From: Alkaliphilus peptidifermentans DSM 18978
GTDB taxonomy: Bacteria > Bacillota > Clostridia > Peptostreptococcales > Natronincolaceae
DNA length: 64,000 nt
NCBI RefSeq assembly: GCF_900101495.1
Contig: NZ_FMUS01000020.1
Coordinates: forward strand, 28,242-92,241
Direction: 5' to 3'
Position numbers and translations under genes: made by a program
Part shown: positions 46,900-56,550 of the stretch, piece after piece
How positions within the stretch are numbered: the first letter of the stretch is position 1
Layout: every line of letters begins with the position of its first letter
The notes under the pieces: generated by a model
What the model saw: the letters and a program-made list of their open reading frames with translations, nothing else
Told to the model about the DNA's origin: nothing
The model's database searches: none

Positions 46900-48141
46900 A
46901 TGAAAAAGGCTTCAAAATTATTAGCAATTGCAATAATGTTAGTTATGGTACTTTCTTTAGTAGCTGGATGCGGTGGTAATACATCTGAAGAAAGCATAGG
47001 AGAACAAGCAGAGACACAAGTATTAAATGTAAGCATGGCTTTAGGTGAGTCAGAATGGGAAGTGATGCGAAGCTACGTTTTTCCAAAATTTGAAGCAGAG
47101 AATAATGTAAAGATACAAGCTATTCAAACGGAACCAGCAGACTTAATTACAAGATTAGAAGCAATGCATCAAGCAGGAAAAATGGAAATTGATATTATAA
47201 CTCAAGACAATATGCAGTTGGCTCAGTTAGTTGAAAAAGGCTTGGTGGAAGATTTATCAGAGTTTAAAAGTAAAATCCCTGGTAGTATTTTACCATCATT
47301 AGTACCAGTTGGAGAATTCAACGGTAAACTGTTTTTTATGCCCTATAGACCAAATGTAGAAATTAACTTCTATAATGAAAACAAATTCAATGAATATGAC
47401 TTAAAGCCTCCTTCAAATTGGGATGAATTAATGAATGTTGCTAAAACCTTCTACGAAGAAGAGGGAATAGGGAGGGTTGCAATTAAAGGTACATTAGATG
47501 GCTGCACAACTGTTCAACTATTTGAATTTATTCGTCAAGCCGGAGGTGATCCATTGGTATTAAATGATGATGGGTCAATAAAAGCCTATACCTTCCTTCA
47601 AGAAATATGGCCTTACTTATCAGCGGATGCAGCAAGAGCAAATTGGAATACCATGAATAGATATTTGGCAACAGAATCGGTTTATATTGGAGCAAACTGG
47701 CCCTTTGGAGTAAATGTAATTGTTGAAGAAGGTGGAAAAAAAGAAATTAAAGCATATGGCGGTTTTTCAGGCCCTGTAAAGGAATCAAAGGTATTAGGTG
47801 GAGAGGTAATAGGTATCCCGGTTGGTTCCCCTAATAAGGATTTAGCCGTAAAGTTTATGGAATACTTAATGAGCAAAGAAACACAAGAAATATTAGTTAC
47901 AAAGCTTGGTTGGCCAGCAAGTAGAGGTGATGCATACGGTGAAGTAGAAGACTGGCAAAAACCTTACTTTGCCGCTGTAAATGATGCATTAAGCGTAGCA
48001 GAGGCTAGGCCAAACGTTGTATATTGGGATACTGTTGATAAAGCATTAAATGATGCATTAAGAGAAATTGCTATGGAAGGAAAAGATGTTAAAGCAACTC
48101 TTGATAAATATGCTAAAGTGATTCAAGAAGCAAAGAAATAG
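46900..48141 (+). CDS. Sugar-binding lipoprotein of the ABC importer
   Basis: This 413-residue extracellular solute-binding protein, family 1, has a signal peptide with lipobox LVAGC (C24). The mature protein has the usual two-lobe order; LEAMHQAGKMEIDIITQDN, GKLFFMPYRPNVEINFYNE and LAVKFMEYLMSKETQEIL are recognisable blocks. Together with the two permeases it imports a glucoside, probably a disaccharide, judged from the phosphorylase downstream. A strong hairpin after the gene may stabilise the upstream mRNA and lower expression of the enzymes. Confidence 0.92.
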   Translation: MKKASKLLAIAIMLVMVLSLVAGCGGNTSEESIGEQAETQVLNVSMALGESEWEVMRSYVFPKFEAENNVKIQAIQTEPADLITRLEAMHQAGKMEIDIITQDNMQLAQLVEKGLVEDLSEFKSKIPGSILPSLVPVGEFNGKLFFMPYRPNVEINFYNENKFNEYDLKPPSNWDELMNVAKTFYEEEGIGRVAIKGTLDGCTTVQLFEFIRQAGGDPLVLNDDGSIKAYTFLQEIWPYLSADAARANWNTMNRYLATESVYIGANWPFGVNVIVEEGGKKEIKAYGGFSGPVKESKVLGGEVIGIPVGSPNKDLAVKFMEYLMSKETQEILVTKLGWPASRGDAYGEVEDWQKPYFAAVNDALSVAEARPNVVYWDTVDKALNDALREIAMEGKDVKATLDKYAKVIQEAKK

Positions 48142-48165
48142 TCAATGGAAAGTAAATATAGGGTT

Positions 48166-48189
48166 GGGGTATATCTTCTGATATACCCC
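48166..48189 (+). terminator. Intra-operon hairpin between binding protein and pgmB
   Basis: GGGGTATATC/GATATACCCC, a perfect 10-bp stem with TTCT loop and no T-tract. It is more likely an mRNA stabiliser or partial attenuator than a full terminator. Confidence 0.6.
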
Positions 48190-48218
48190 GCTACTTTACA
48201 TTAAGAGGGGGCATAAAT

Positions 48219-48869
48219 TTGGAAAAAAATCAAATAAAAGCAGTAATATTTGACTTGGATGGTGTTCTAACAGATACTGCCATTTATCACTACATGGGAT
48301 GGAAGATGCTGGCAGATAAATTAAATATCCCCTTCGATGAAGCCTTAAATGAAGAACTAAAGGGTATCGATAGAATGACTTCATTAAATAAAATTTTAGC
48401 TAGAGGTAATATTGACTTATCTGAAGACGATAAAAATTTACTTTGTGATGAGAAGAATGCTTACTATGTGGAGCTAATAAAAAAAATTACAGAGGATGAC
48501 CTTTTGCCTGGTGCGAAAAGAGCTTTAATTGAATTGAAAAATAAGGGTTATAAAATAGGCTTAGCCTCTGTTAGTAAAAATGCATTTTCTGTAGTGGAAA
48601 GCTTAAATATAGCAAATTTTTTTGATTATATTGTTGATGCCAGAACTATTAATAGAGGAAAGCCAAATCCTGAGATATTTATTGCTTGTGCAGAGGCCAT
48701 AGGAGTAAAATGCCATGAGTGCATTGGAGTAGAGGATGCAGTAGCTGGAATAGAAGCAATTAAAAGAGCTAACATGTTTGCTATTGGGATCGGAAGGAGA
48801 GATATATTAATTAAAGCAGATATTGTTTTAGAAAGTCTAAAGGACTTCGACATTGATAAACTTACCTAA
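48219..48869 (+). CDS. pgmB: Beta-phosphoglucomutase
   Basis: PgmB converts beta-glucose 1-phosphate to glucose 6-phosphate through beta-glucose 1,6-bisphosphate. It has 216 residues of the HAD superfamily. The nucleophile motif is VIFDLDGVLTDTA, the cap region includes KGIDRMTSLNKIL, and motif III/IV residues lie in GLASVSKN and GVEDAVAGIEAIKRA. It starts at TTG 48219, eight bases after AAGAGGGGG. Placement before a GH65 phosphorylase, which releases beta-glucose 1-phosphate, is the classical pairing. Confidence 0.95.
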   Translation: MEKNQIKAVIFDLDGVLTDTAIYHYMGWKMLADKLNIPFDEALNEELKGIDRMTSLNKILARGNIDLSEDDKNLLCDEKNAYYVELIKKITEDDLLPGAKRALIELKNKGYKIGLASVSKNAFSVVESLNIANFFDYIVDARTINRGKPNPEIFIACAEAIGVKCHECIGVEDAVAGIEAIKRANMFAIGIGRRDILIKADIVLESLKDFDIDKLT

Positions 48870-48957
48870 TGCAGGCTAGCTCAATTTGTTTAAGTTGAAA
48901 ATATTTGATGAATAATTCATTAATTAACATATAGCACATATATAGGAGGGTCTAAGG

Positions 48958-51282
48958 ATGAGATCATTTCATAAAAATAAAAAGGCAATATATTCCTATG
49001 ATGAATGGAACATTATAGAAGATGAGTTTAAAATAGAAAATAATTATAGAAATGAAACCATTTTTTCGTTAGGGAATGGTTATATTGGCTTTAGAGGTAA
49101 TATTGAAGAAGGGTTTGCAAAAAAAACTGAGGGGTGTAAAGGTTCTTATATAAATGGATTCTACGAGTCAGAAAAAATAATTTACGGAGAATATCAATAC
49201 GCCTTTCCACTTTGGGGACAGACAATGTTAAATATAATGGATACCCAGTCCTTAGAAATATATGTTGATGGTGAAAAATTCACTATGGATAATGGTGTGG
49301 TTCTTGATTATTGTCGAACACTTCATATGAAGGAGGGGAAGCTAACAAGATATTTAATTTGGAAAAGCCCAAAGGGTAGAAATATAGAAATATATATGGA
49401 AAAATTTATATCTTTACATAATAGCCATTTATCAGGCTTCAGATTAAAGCTAACACCTTTAAATTTTACTGGTAAAGTCAAAATAGTATCATCAATTAAT
49501 GGAAATGTAACCAATAAAAATTTAAGAGATAAAGCACTAATTACATTAGATAAAGGCGTTGATAAAAATATCTTGTATATGATGCAACAAACAAAAACAA
49601 CAAAGTTTCAAATCGCCTGTGGAATATTACACGAAATTTTTATTAACAACAAATCTGCCGACCTACAGGCTAGCTATAGTATAGAAGAGGAATCAGTAAC
49701 TGCATCATGGGAAATAGATGCAGAGGAAAATAGTACAATATTAGTGGATAAATTCATCTGCTATGATACAAATAGAAAGCATGAGAAAAAGGATAACATA
49801 CTTAAAAATGTTAAATCAGACCTTTATGAAGCCTGTAAAAAAGGATATAATAAGCTATTAAATCAACATGAAAGGTATATGAAAAATTTTTGGGACAACA
49901 CAGACATAATTATAAATGGCGATGAAGCCCTACAGCAGGGTATTCGATTTAATATGCTTCAGCTTTTGCAATCAACAGGGAGAGATGGATATACAAATAT
50001 CGCTGCAAAGGGCTTAACAGGTGAAGGCTATGAAGGACACTATTTTTGGGATACAGAAACATATATATTACCCTTCTTCCTGTATAATAACCCAGATATT
50101 GCAAAAGCGCTAGTTATGTATAGATATTATACACTAGATTCAGCAAGGCAGCGGGCGAAAGAGCTTGACCATCCTGGGGCCCTATATCCCTGGCGTACTA
50201 TTGGTGGAGAAGAAACCTCAGCTTATTTTGAAGCTTCTACTGCACAATATCATATAAATGCTGACGTAGTATATGCAATAAAAAAATATTATGAAGCAAC
50301 AGATGATAAAGAGCTTCTTCTTAATTATGGAGTAGAAATTGTTTGGGAAACAGCTAGACTATGGGCTGATAGAGGGGGCTTTATACCTCTTCGGGGTAAT
50401 AAGTTTTGCATCCACGAGGTAACGGGACCAGATGAATATAAGGCAGGAGTAGACAATAACTGCTATACTAATTATATGGCACAAATGCATTTGTACTATG
50501 CAGTAGAGCTCGATGATTTTATGAAGAAAGAAGATTTAGAAAAGTATGAGTCATTAAGAAAGAGATTAGAGCTAAAGGATGAAGAAGTTCAGTTGTGGAG
50601 ACGGGCTGCTGAAAATATGTACCTACCATATAATGAAGAGCTGGGAATTAATCCACAGGATGATACCTTCATTTATAAAGAACCCTATGATATTGAAAGT
50701 ATACCTGTAGAGAGGCTGCCATTGGTTTTTAACTGGCATCCATTAAATATATGGAGATATCAAGTCTGCAAACAAGCGGATGTTCTGTTATTAATGCTTC
50801 TACAAAGTGAAAAATTCTCCATAGAGTTAAAAAAAGCAAACTTTGATTACTATGAGCCCAAGACTACCCATGATTCATCTTTATCGGCATGCGTTTTCAG
50901 TGTTATTGCCTCAGAAATTGGTTATAAAGAATTTGCCTACAACTATTTTATGCAAACTGCTAGAATGGACTTAGATGATTACAATAACAACGTTAATAAG
51001 GGTGTTCATACAGCATCAATGGCAGGTGCTTGGATGTGCATAGTAAACGGTTTCTCAGGACTAAGGATATACGATAATAAACTTCATTTTAAACCCTACC
51101 TTCCAGATAAATGGAAAAGCTATGAGTTCAAAATTACTTTTAAAAATAGTAAGCTAAGAATTCAAATTAGTAAAGACAAGGTAGTATATCGGTTAATGAA
51201 AGGAAAGGATATATCCTTTTATCACTTTGATAAGGAAGTAGTCATCCTAGGGGAAAATAATCAACAAAGCTTTTTTGAATAG
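48958..51282 (+). CDS. GH65 family disaccharide phosphorylase (alpha-glucoside; exact linkage unknown)
   Basis: This 774-residue inverting phosphorylase splits an alpha-glucosyl disaccharide with phosphate into beta-glucose 1-phosphate and a sugar. The N-terminal beta-sandwich (FSLGNGYIGFRGNIEEG) precedes the (alpha/alpha)6 barrel, with GHYFWDTETYILPF, the general-acid segment HEVTGPDEY (E493 is the likely proton donor; D492 adjacent) and VDNNCYTN, and the phosphate-binding THDSSLSA. The C-terminal jelly-roll domain is present. Maltose, trehalose, kojibiose and nigerose phosphorylases share these motifs; the YPWRTIGGEETSAYFEAST segment hints at the kojibiose/nigerose side, but I cannot fix the substrate. 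The product feeds PgmB, encoded 88 bases upstream. Confidence 0.93.
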   Translation: MRSFHKNKKAIYSYDEWNIIEDEFKIENNYRNETIFSLGNGYIGFRGNIEEGFAKKTEGCKGSYINGFYESEKIIYGEYQYAFPLWGQTMLNIMDTQSLEIYVDGEKFTMDNGVVLDYCRTLHMKEGKLTRYLIWKSPKGRNIEIYMEKFISLHNSHLSGFRLKLTPLNFTGKVKIVSSINGNVTNKNLRDKALITLDKGVDKNILYMMQQTKTTKFQIACGILHEIFINNKSADLQASYSIEEESVTASWEIDAEENSTILVDKFICYDTNRKHEKKDNILKNVKSDLYEACKKGYNKLLNQHERYMKNFWDNTDIIINGDEALQQGIRFNMLQLLQSTGRDGYTNIAAKGLTGEGYEGHYFWDTETYILPFFLYNNPDIAKALVMYRYYTLDSARQRAKELDHPGALYPWRTIGGEETSAYFEASTAQYHINADVVYAIKKYYEATDDKELLLNYGVEIVWETARLWADRGGFIPLRGNKFCIHEVTGPDEYKAGVDNNCYTNYMAQMHLYYAVELDDFMKKEDLEKYESLRKRLELKDEEVQLWRRAAENMYLPYNEELGINPQDDTFIYKEPYDIESIPVERLPLVFNWHPLNIWRYQVCKQADVLLLMLLQSEKFSIELKKANFDYYEPKTTHDSSLSACVFSVIASEIGYKEFAYNYFMQTARMDLDDYNNNVNKGVHTASMAGAWMCIVNGFSGLRIYDNKLHFKPYLPDKWKSYEFKITFKNSKLRIQISKDKVVYRLMKGKDISFYHFDKEVVILGENNQQSFFE

Positions 51283-51286
51283 TCTT

Positions 51287-51309
51287 AGGCTATGGTAAAT
51301 CCATAGCCT
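51287..51309 (+). repeat. Terminator stem-loop, left copy of duplicated target (element C)
   Basis: AGGCTATGG/CCATAGCCT stem with a TAAAT loop, five bases after the GH65 stop codon. An identical 23-base copy lies at 51461-51483. No T-tract follows this copy. Confidence 0.9.
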
Positions 51310-51459
51310 GAGGTTGTTGAAAAAGTCAACAATATCCAGACTGTTCAAAATTCTTCAGATTCAAGGCGCAAGAAAACCCAGCGACTGCAGCGTATACGTA
51401 ATACGTAAGGGTGCTGGGTTTTTGCAGTAACGAAGAAGATGGAGGATTTTCAACAGTCT
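51310..51459 (-). mobile_element. 150-bp palindromic interspersed element, copy C (reverse orientation)
   Basis: Read on the minus strand it runs from AGACTGTTGAAAATCC to CAACAACCTC, with two differences from copy A over 150 bases. Those two changes are both G-to-A in the CGTATT core, keeping the rest of the fold. All three hairpins of copy A are present. It sits between the GH65 gene's terminator hairpin and that hairpin's duplicate. Confidence 0.85.
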
Positions 51460-51460
51460 A

Positions 51461-51487
51461 AGGCTATGGTAAATCCATAGCCTTTTT
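51461..51487 (+). terminator. Terminator of the sugar operon, right copy of duplicated target (element C)
   Basis: Exact duplicate of the 51287-51309 stem-loop, here followed by TTTTTATTT. It would end transcripts from the phosphorylase operon after the element. Confidence 0.88.
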
Positions 51488-51535
51488 ATTTATGCATAAA
51501 TTCTAAATTATTAGATAATATCTTATGGAATTCAA

Positions 51536-51564
51536 TTGCTTAGAAAAAATAATAATGATATAAT
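51536..51564 (+). promoter_or_regulatory. Predicted promoter of the binding protein-kinase-regulator trio
   Basis: TTGCTT (51536-51541), 17-base spacer, perfect TATAAT (51559-51564), 44 bases before the start codon. Confidence 0.7.
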
Positions 51565-51607
51565 TACTTCTAAATTTATTGAAAATTACAAAGAAGGATG
51601 AGTGGAT

Positions 51608-52933
51608 ATGTATACATATTTTAAAGATAAATTACTATTATTAATAGTCATAATAGGAACAAGTGGCCTTTTCGTCGGATGCCTTCATCAATACACTAGT
51701 ACAGATACTATGGGAGAAAAGAAAGCTATTGAAATAGAGTTTTGGTATGGTCTTAGTGGATATCATGAAGAATTAATGGAGGAATTTATTAAAGAATTTA
51801 ACCAACAGCAGCAGGAGGTTTTTGTAAAGGGGTTAGCACAGTCCAGCTATGAAGAAACCGGACAAGCTCTGCAGGCTGCTATTGCAAGAAGAAAAGCCCC
51901 GGCAGTAGTGCTGCTTGAAGATACACAAATGCATAGAATCGGTGCTGTAGGAGGATTAACGGATCTCAATGGCTTAATAGATGAGGATAGCCAGTTTAAT
52001 ATAAGCGATTTTATACCGTCATTTATAGAACAGGGAGAAATAAACGGAAAAATGTATGCTTTACCTATATTTGGTACTACACAGGTATTGTATTATAGAA
52101 AGGATATTTTCGAGAATGAGGGATTAACAGTATCGGAATTAAATACTTGGGAGTCATTGGCTGAAGCTGCAAGACGTCTAACAAAAAGAATAGGCAATGA
52201 AACCTTAGTATATGGATGGTTACCAATGCAGGGTCGAGAGAACCTAATTGATGCAACCATAAGTAGAGGGGGAAGGTTTTTAAGTGAAGATGGTACACAG
52301 GTAATGATTGATTCTGAAGAATGGATAGAAACCTGGGAAACCTTTAGAAAGTGGATTCATGAAGAGAAAATTATGAAGGTTCATTATGGTGGAGAGGGAT
52401 GGGCATATTGGTATGCCACAATAGATGATGTTATGCAGGGGAGGGCAGCAGGCTATACGGGTTCAAGTGGTGATCGAGGAGACTTAGACTTTAGTATTAT
52501 AGGCATATATCCTCAGCCAGTTTGGGAGGGCTATGAAGATTATCCGAGAGCGGTTGCCAATGCTCATGCGATTTCTATCCCATCTATAGTATCCCAGGAA
52601 GAAAAAAGAGCTGCCTTTCAATGGATGAAATTTATAACTAGTCCTGAAAATACTGCCCGTTGGTCTATGAAAACTGGGTATATACCAGTAAGGAAATCGG
52701 CAATGGAGATAAGTGAATATCAGGAATTCATCAAGATTAACCCTGAATTTAATATTCCATATCAACAGGCTGGCATGGCTACAAATATTTTTTATGACCC
52801 AACAGGAGGTAGAATTTACGAAGCCTTAAAGATAGCAGCTGAGAAGGTTCAAATACAAAATATTTCTGCAGAAAAAGCCTTGAGGGAGGCTAAGAAAATA
52901 GCACAGGAGGAGTTAGATAAAGTACTCAAATAA
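51608..52933 (+). CDS. Solute-binding lipoprotein, probable sensory partner of the adjacent kinase
   Basis: This family 1 extracellular solute-binding protein of about 441 residues has a signal peptide and lipobox LFVGC (C25). The mature part starts as IEFWYGLSGYHEELMEEFI, typical of sugar-binding proteins, and ends with a helix containing KALREAKKIAQEELDK. No permease follows; the next genes, starting within 20 bases, are a YesM-type kinase and a YesN-type regulator. In such trios the binding protein often presents ligand to the sensor kinase; that role is inferred. ATG 51608 follows GAAGGATGAG. Confidence 0.88.
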   Translation: MYTYFKDKLLLLIVIIGTSGLFVGCLHQYTSTDTMGEKKAIEIEFWYGLSGYHEELMEEFIKEFNQQQQEVFVKGLAQSSYEETGQALQAAIARRKAPAVVLLEDTQMHRIGAVGGLTDLNGLIDEDSQFNISDFIPSFIEQGEINGKMYALPIFGTTQVLYYRKDIFENEGLTVSELNTWESLAEAARRLTKRIGNETLVYGWLPMQGRENLIDATISRGGRFLSEDGTQVMIDSEEWIETWETFRKWIHEEKIMKVHYGGEGWAYWYATIDDVMQGRAAGYTGSSGDRGDLDFSIIGIYPQPVWEGYEDYPRAVANAHAISIPSIVSQEEKRAAFQWMKFITSPENTARWSMKTGYIPVRKSAMEISEYQEFIKINPEFNIPYQQAGMATNIFYDPTGGRIYEALKIAAEKVQIQNISAEKALREAKKIAQEELDKVLK

Positions 52934-52951
52934 TAGAGTTTGCTTAAGGGG

Positions 52952-54781
52952 GTGAAGGGACTGAAGATTTTTAGATTCAAGCATATTAGAGTTAGACTAG
53001 CAATTATGTTATCAATTTTTGTAGTTTTAGTGGTGCTATTGGTAACCTTAGGAACAAGCTACATAAGCTCTCGTGAAATTATAAAGCAGACAGGAGATGT
53101 CTCGGAACAAAAAATTAGAATAATAACAAGAGATATAGATGAAAAAATAAGTGCTGTTATGAATCAGTTTGCAATTATTAGAGATCACGATGAGCTACAA
53201 AGATTAATGATACAAAATGATTCAACACCCGAGGAGGCCTACGAACGAAAGAGGCAGATTTCATCCATATTGAGGCAATATGCATATTCAGATATCACCA
53301 TTAATTCAATCTTTGCCTTCAGCTTAGATAAAGAGATTTATGACCCACTTTATTTAATCCCACCCTATAGCGAAATAGTATCAAAATACCAAGCCTTTGA
53401 TGAATTTATTGAATCCGGCGAGTTCAGTCGTCTATCAGAGCCAACAACCTTCCCAAATAAGCTGGAGGAAGCTGAGGAGAATAGCAAAACAACCATAACA
53501 TATTTTTCCGAGTATATTAATCATGAGGATTACACTAAGATTGGCTATATTTTGATTAATATTAAGAAGGAGCATTTATTTATAGACATAAAAACCTTTT
53601 TAAAGAGGGAGTTTGATGGAACATATGTTATTAATGAGAAGGGGAATGTAATATATCAAACAGGAGATCTAATTTTTACCGATGAAATAATTAGAACTGT
53701 CTTTCAAGAACCCAATAGAAAAAATGATATTGAAAGAATTGATGGAGAAAAGTATTTAATATACAGTGAGAATTTAAGAAACTATCCTGATTGGAGGGTA
53801 GTTGGGGTAATGTCCTATGATAGGGTAAGAAAAAATGCAATTGCATTATTGAAAATATCATATTTTGTTACCGGAGTAGGTATTGTTTTAGCTTTACTTA
53901 TGAGCTTATTTCTATCAAAAAAAATTACCGATCCTGTTCTTGAAATAAATGTGGCCATGGAGCAATTTCAAAAAGGTGAGTGGCCAAATAAATTGGAAGC
54001 AACAACAAATGATGAACTGAAGAGCTTAGTTCAAGGCTTCAATAACATGATGGATAAGTTTAAAGATCTAATACAACAGGTCTATTATGAACAAAGAGAG
54101 AAAAAAAAGGTGGAGGTAAAAACATTACAATTAAAGCTAGATCTACTACAATCACAAATTAATCCACATTTTGTACATAACACACTAAATGCTATGCAAT
54201 ATTTAGCCTTGAAGAGAGGTGCCTACGATATAAGAGAAATGATACAATCCTTCAATATATTGCTGAGGGCAAGCATGTCGGTGGGTAAAGACTATATAAC
54301 AATTAAGGAAGAATTAGATTGTATAAAAAGCTATATAAAGATTCAAGGCTATAGATACGGAAATGAATTTAATGTTAGGTATGATGTTGATGAGAGGTTT
54401 ATGCAATATAAAATACCTAAGCTAATACTCCAGCCCCTTGTAGAAAATGCTCTATATCATGGTATATTACCAAAAGAGAATGAAGGAACAATTGTAATAA
54501 AAATAATAGAATCAGCAAAAGGCATAAATATTAGAATTATTGATGACGGCGTAGGAATTTCCCATGAAAGAATAAATAAAATATTAGAGCATAAGGGTGG
54601 CAGTACAATGACTGGCTTAAACAACATTGGAATATTCAATATTAATGAGCGATTAAAGCTATATTTTGGTGAGGGTTATCAATTGGGTATTTCAAGCAAC
54701 TCTGGGATAGGAACCTGTTTTTATTTTGACATCCCATTAATGATTGATGAGACCTTCGTAGGGGGAATAAACAATGTATAA
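52952..54781 (+). CDS. YesM-type sensor histidine kinase
   Basis: This membrane kinase of about 609 residues has TM1 (about 15-40), a large extracellular Cache-like domain, TM2 (about 300-320), HAMP, and a His_kinase domain with the phosphoacceptor in QINPHFVHNTLN, then a HATPase domain (PLVENALYHGI, DDGVGIS, GIGLYNINERL-like GIFNINERLKLYFG). The start is uncertain: GTG 52952, TTG 52940 and CTG 52961 are in frame, and the AAGGGGG site favours a codon at or after 52952. It overlaps the regulator by eight bases. It probably responds to glycoside bound by the upstream lipoprotein. Confidence 0.9.
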   Translation: MKGLKIFRFKHIRVRLAIMLSIFVVLVVLLVTLGTSYISSREIIKQTGDVSEQKIRIITRDIDEKISAVMNQFAIIRDHDELQRLMIQNDSTPEEAYERKRQISSILRQYAYSDITINSIFAFSLDKEIYDPLYLIPPYSEIVSKYQAFDEFIESGEFSRLSEPTTFPNKLEEAEENSKTTITYFSEYINHEDYTKIGYILINIKKEHLFIDIKTFLKREFDGTYVINEKGNVIYQTGDLIFTDEIIRTVFQEPNRKNDIERIDGEKYLIYSENLRNYPDWRVVGVMSYDRVRKNAIALLKISYFVTGVGIVLALLMSLFLSKKITDPVLEINVAMEQFQKGEWPNKLEATTNDELKSLVQGFNNMMDKFKDLIQQVYYEQREKKKVEVKTLQLKLDLLQSQINPHFVHNTLNAMQYLALKRGAYDIREMIQSFNILLRASMSVGKDYITIKEELDCIKSYIKIQGYRYGNEFNVRYDVDERFMQYKIPKLILQPLVENALYHGILPKENEGTIVIKIIESAKGINIRIIDDGVGISHERINKILEHKGGSTMTGLNNIGIFNINERLKLYFGEGYQLGISSNSGIGTCFYFDIPLMIDETFVGGINNV

Positions 54782-56402
54782 AGTACTTATTGTTGATGAT
54801 GAAGCGCCTGCCCGAGAGACATTGCAGTATCTAATTACATGGGAAGATACTGATTTTCGAATTGTTGATACAGCTAAAAATGGTAGAGAAGCACTGGAAA
54901 AATATAAAATCCACAGACCAGAGCTTATAATAACCGATATTCAGATGCCGATAATGGATGGTTTGACTCTCATTAAGGAAGTAAAAAAAATAGATAACAC
55001 ACAGAAATTTATTATCCTAAGCTGTCATGAAGAATTTCGATATGCCAAGGAAGCTATTACGATGGGTGTGACAGATTATCTCTTAAAGGACTTAATTACT
55101 TCTCAGGAGCTACATAGTGTATTGGCTAAGGTGAAAAATGTGCTAAATGAAATACGATTGCCCAATACGCTACAAAGAAATATAACTAGTTTAAACGATT
55201 TTGAAGAAAAGCTTTTTACTATTACTAAGACTTCTGCAGTCAAATCCATAATATTTAATAATATTCTGATTGAAGATATTGATGAGTTCATTAATAAATT
55301 TAATTTAAGCCTAAGAAGTGAATATTTCTTTATACTTGTGATACTGATTGATGATTTTGAAAAGCATTACTCTGATACTGCAAAAGAATCAACTGAAATT
55401 ACTGAGAAAATAGCTATCTACATACAAAGAATTTTAGATAGTATGGGGAGTGGAGAATGCATCTACAATGAAAAAAACCAGTTTATTGCATTGGTACCAA
55501 TAAGTAATTTTGATGGCGAGTTAAAATATATTACACAGAGCCATAATATAATTGCAAGGATAAGAGAAATTAAACTAAAGGATAAAGATATTAGTTTCAC
55601 CATAGGAGTAAGCAGATATTTCTATAGATTTAAGAATATTTTTAATTGCTATAAAGAAGCATTAGAAGTAACAAAGTTTAGGGTTTTTGCTGGTAAAGGA
55701 CAAACCCTATTATATAACTCTATGCTGGAAAAGGTATCCAGTCAAAACCCCGAGACAATTGTAGAAACTAAATTAAGCAAATTAGAGGATGCAATAAAGG
55801 ATAATGATACCAGGGCATTAGAAATTCTAAAACAGTTGTACTGTCAGGATTTAAAGGGTTTTATGCAATATAACTATGTTAAACATGTTAATGGGAAAAT
55901 ATATAATATGATAATGAAAATCTGTAGTGAAGAAGGAATTACGTATCAATATCTGTTTAATCAAAACTATATACCAATTGGTGAAATTGAAAATTTAGAG
56001 ACAGTGCAAGAGATATATACTTATTTTGCCAATATTATTAACAGACTAAGCAATTATAAAAGAAAAAATGCCTGTAAAAGTTACAGTCGCAGGGTCAGAG
56101 ATGCAGTTGAGTATATAGAGCTAAATTATGGTGAGGCAATAAGTCTTCAAACTATAGCGGAGTACAGTGATCTTCACAAGGTATATCTGTCCAGACTTTT
56201 TAAAGAAGAAACGGGTCAAACCATTACAAGCTTTATTTTTAAAGTACGAATAGAAAAGGCAAAGGAAATGATGAAATCAACCAACTATAAAATATATGAA
56301 ATCGCAGAGATGGTGGGATTCAGTAATCCACAGCAGTTTAGTATGATTTTTAAAAGAATAACAGGAAAAAGCCCTGCGGAATTTAGAGAAGAAATTAATT
56401 GA
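54774..56402 (+). CDS. YesN-type response regulator with AraC DNA-binding domain
   Basis: This 542-residue regulator has an N-terminal receiver with VDDE at 8-10 and phosphoacceptor D55 in LIITDIQMPIMDG, and the lysine of YLLKD. A long middle region (about 130-430) of unassigned fold contains a degenerate cyclase-like stretch typical of YesN relatives. The C-terminal AraC double helix-turn-helix reads SLQTIAEYSDLHKVYLSRLF and IYEIAEMVGFSNPQQFSMIF. It is translationally coupled to the kinase. Likely targets are the neighbouring glucoside operon or a polysaccharide locus elsewhere. Confidence 0.92.
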   Translation: MYKVLIVDDEAPARETLQYLITWEDTDFRIVDTAKNGREALEKYKIHRPELIITDIQMPIMDGLTLIKEVKKIDNTQKFIILSCHEEFRYAKEAITMGVTDYLLKDLITSQELHSVLAKVKNVLNEIRLPNTLQRNITSLNDFEEKLFTITKTSAVKSIIFNNILIEDIDEFINKFNLSLRSEYFFILVILIDDFEKHYSDTAKESTEITEKIAIYIQRILDSMGSGECIYNEKNQFIALVPISNFDGELKYITQSHNIIARIREIKLKDKDISFTIGVSRYFYRFKNIFNCYKEALEVTKFRVFAGKGQTLLYNSMLEKVSSQNPETIVETKLSKLEDAIKDNDTRALEILKQLYCQDLKGFMQYNYVKHVNGKIYNMIMKICSEEGITYQYLFNQNYIPIGEIENLETVQEIYTYFANIINRLSNYKRKNACKSYSRRVRDAVEYIELNYGEAISLQTIAEYSDLHKVYLSRLFKEETGQTITSFIFKVRIEKAKEMMKSTNYKIYEIAEMVGFSNPQQFSMIFKRITGKSPAEFREEIN

Positions 56403-56458
56403 TTATACAATGATACTCATTTTTCAGAAAATTGGGTTAACAATCTATAACAAAAGTT

Positions 56459-56524
56459 AATATCCTATATTATTTTTTAAAATTCTTAATGCTATAATTT
56501 TAAAAATAATATAGGATATTTTTT
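56459..56524 (+). terminator. Long rho-independent terminator of the kinase-regulator operon
   Basis: A 19-bp perfect stem (56459-56477/56502-56520), with further pairing inside the loop (TAAAATT/AATTTTA), followed by six T. It is unusually long and AT-rich. Confidence 0.9.
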
Positions 56525-56550
56525 ATGTTAAAATGCTGGTTAAAAATAAA

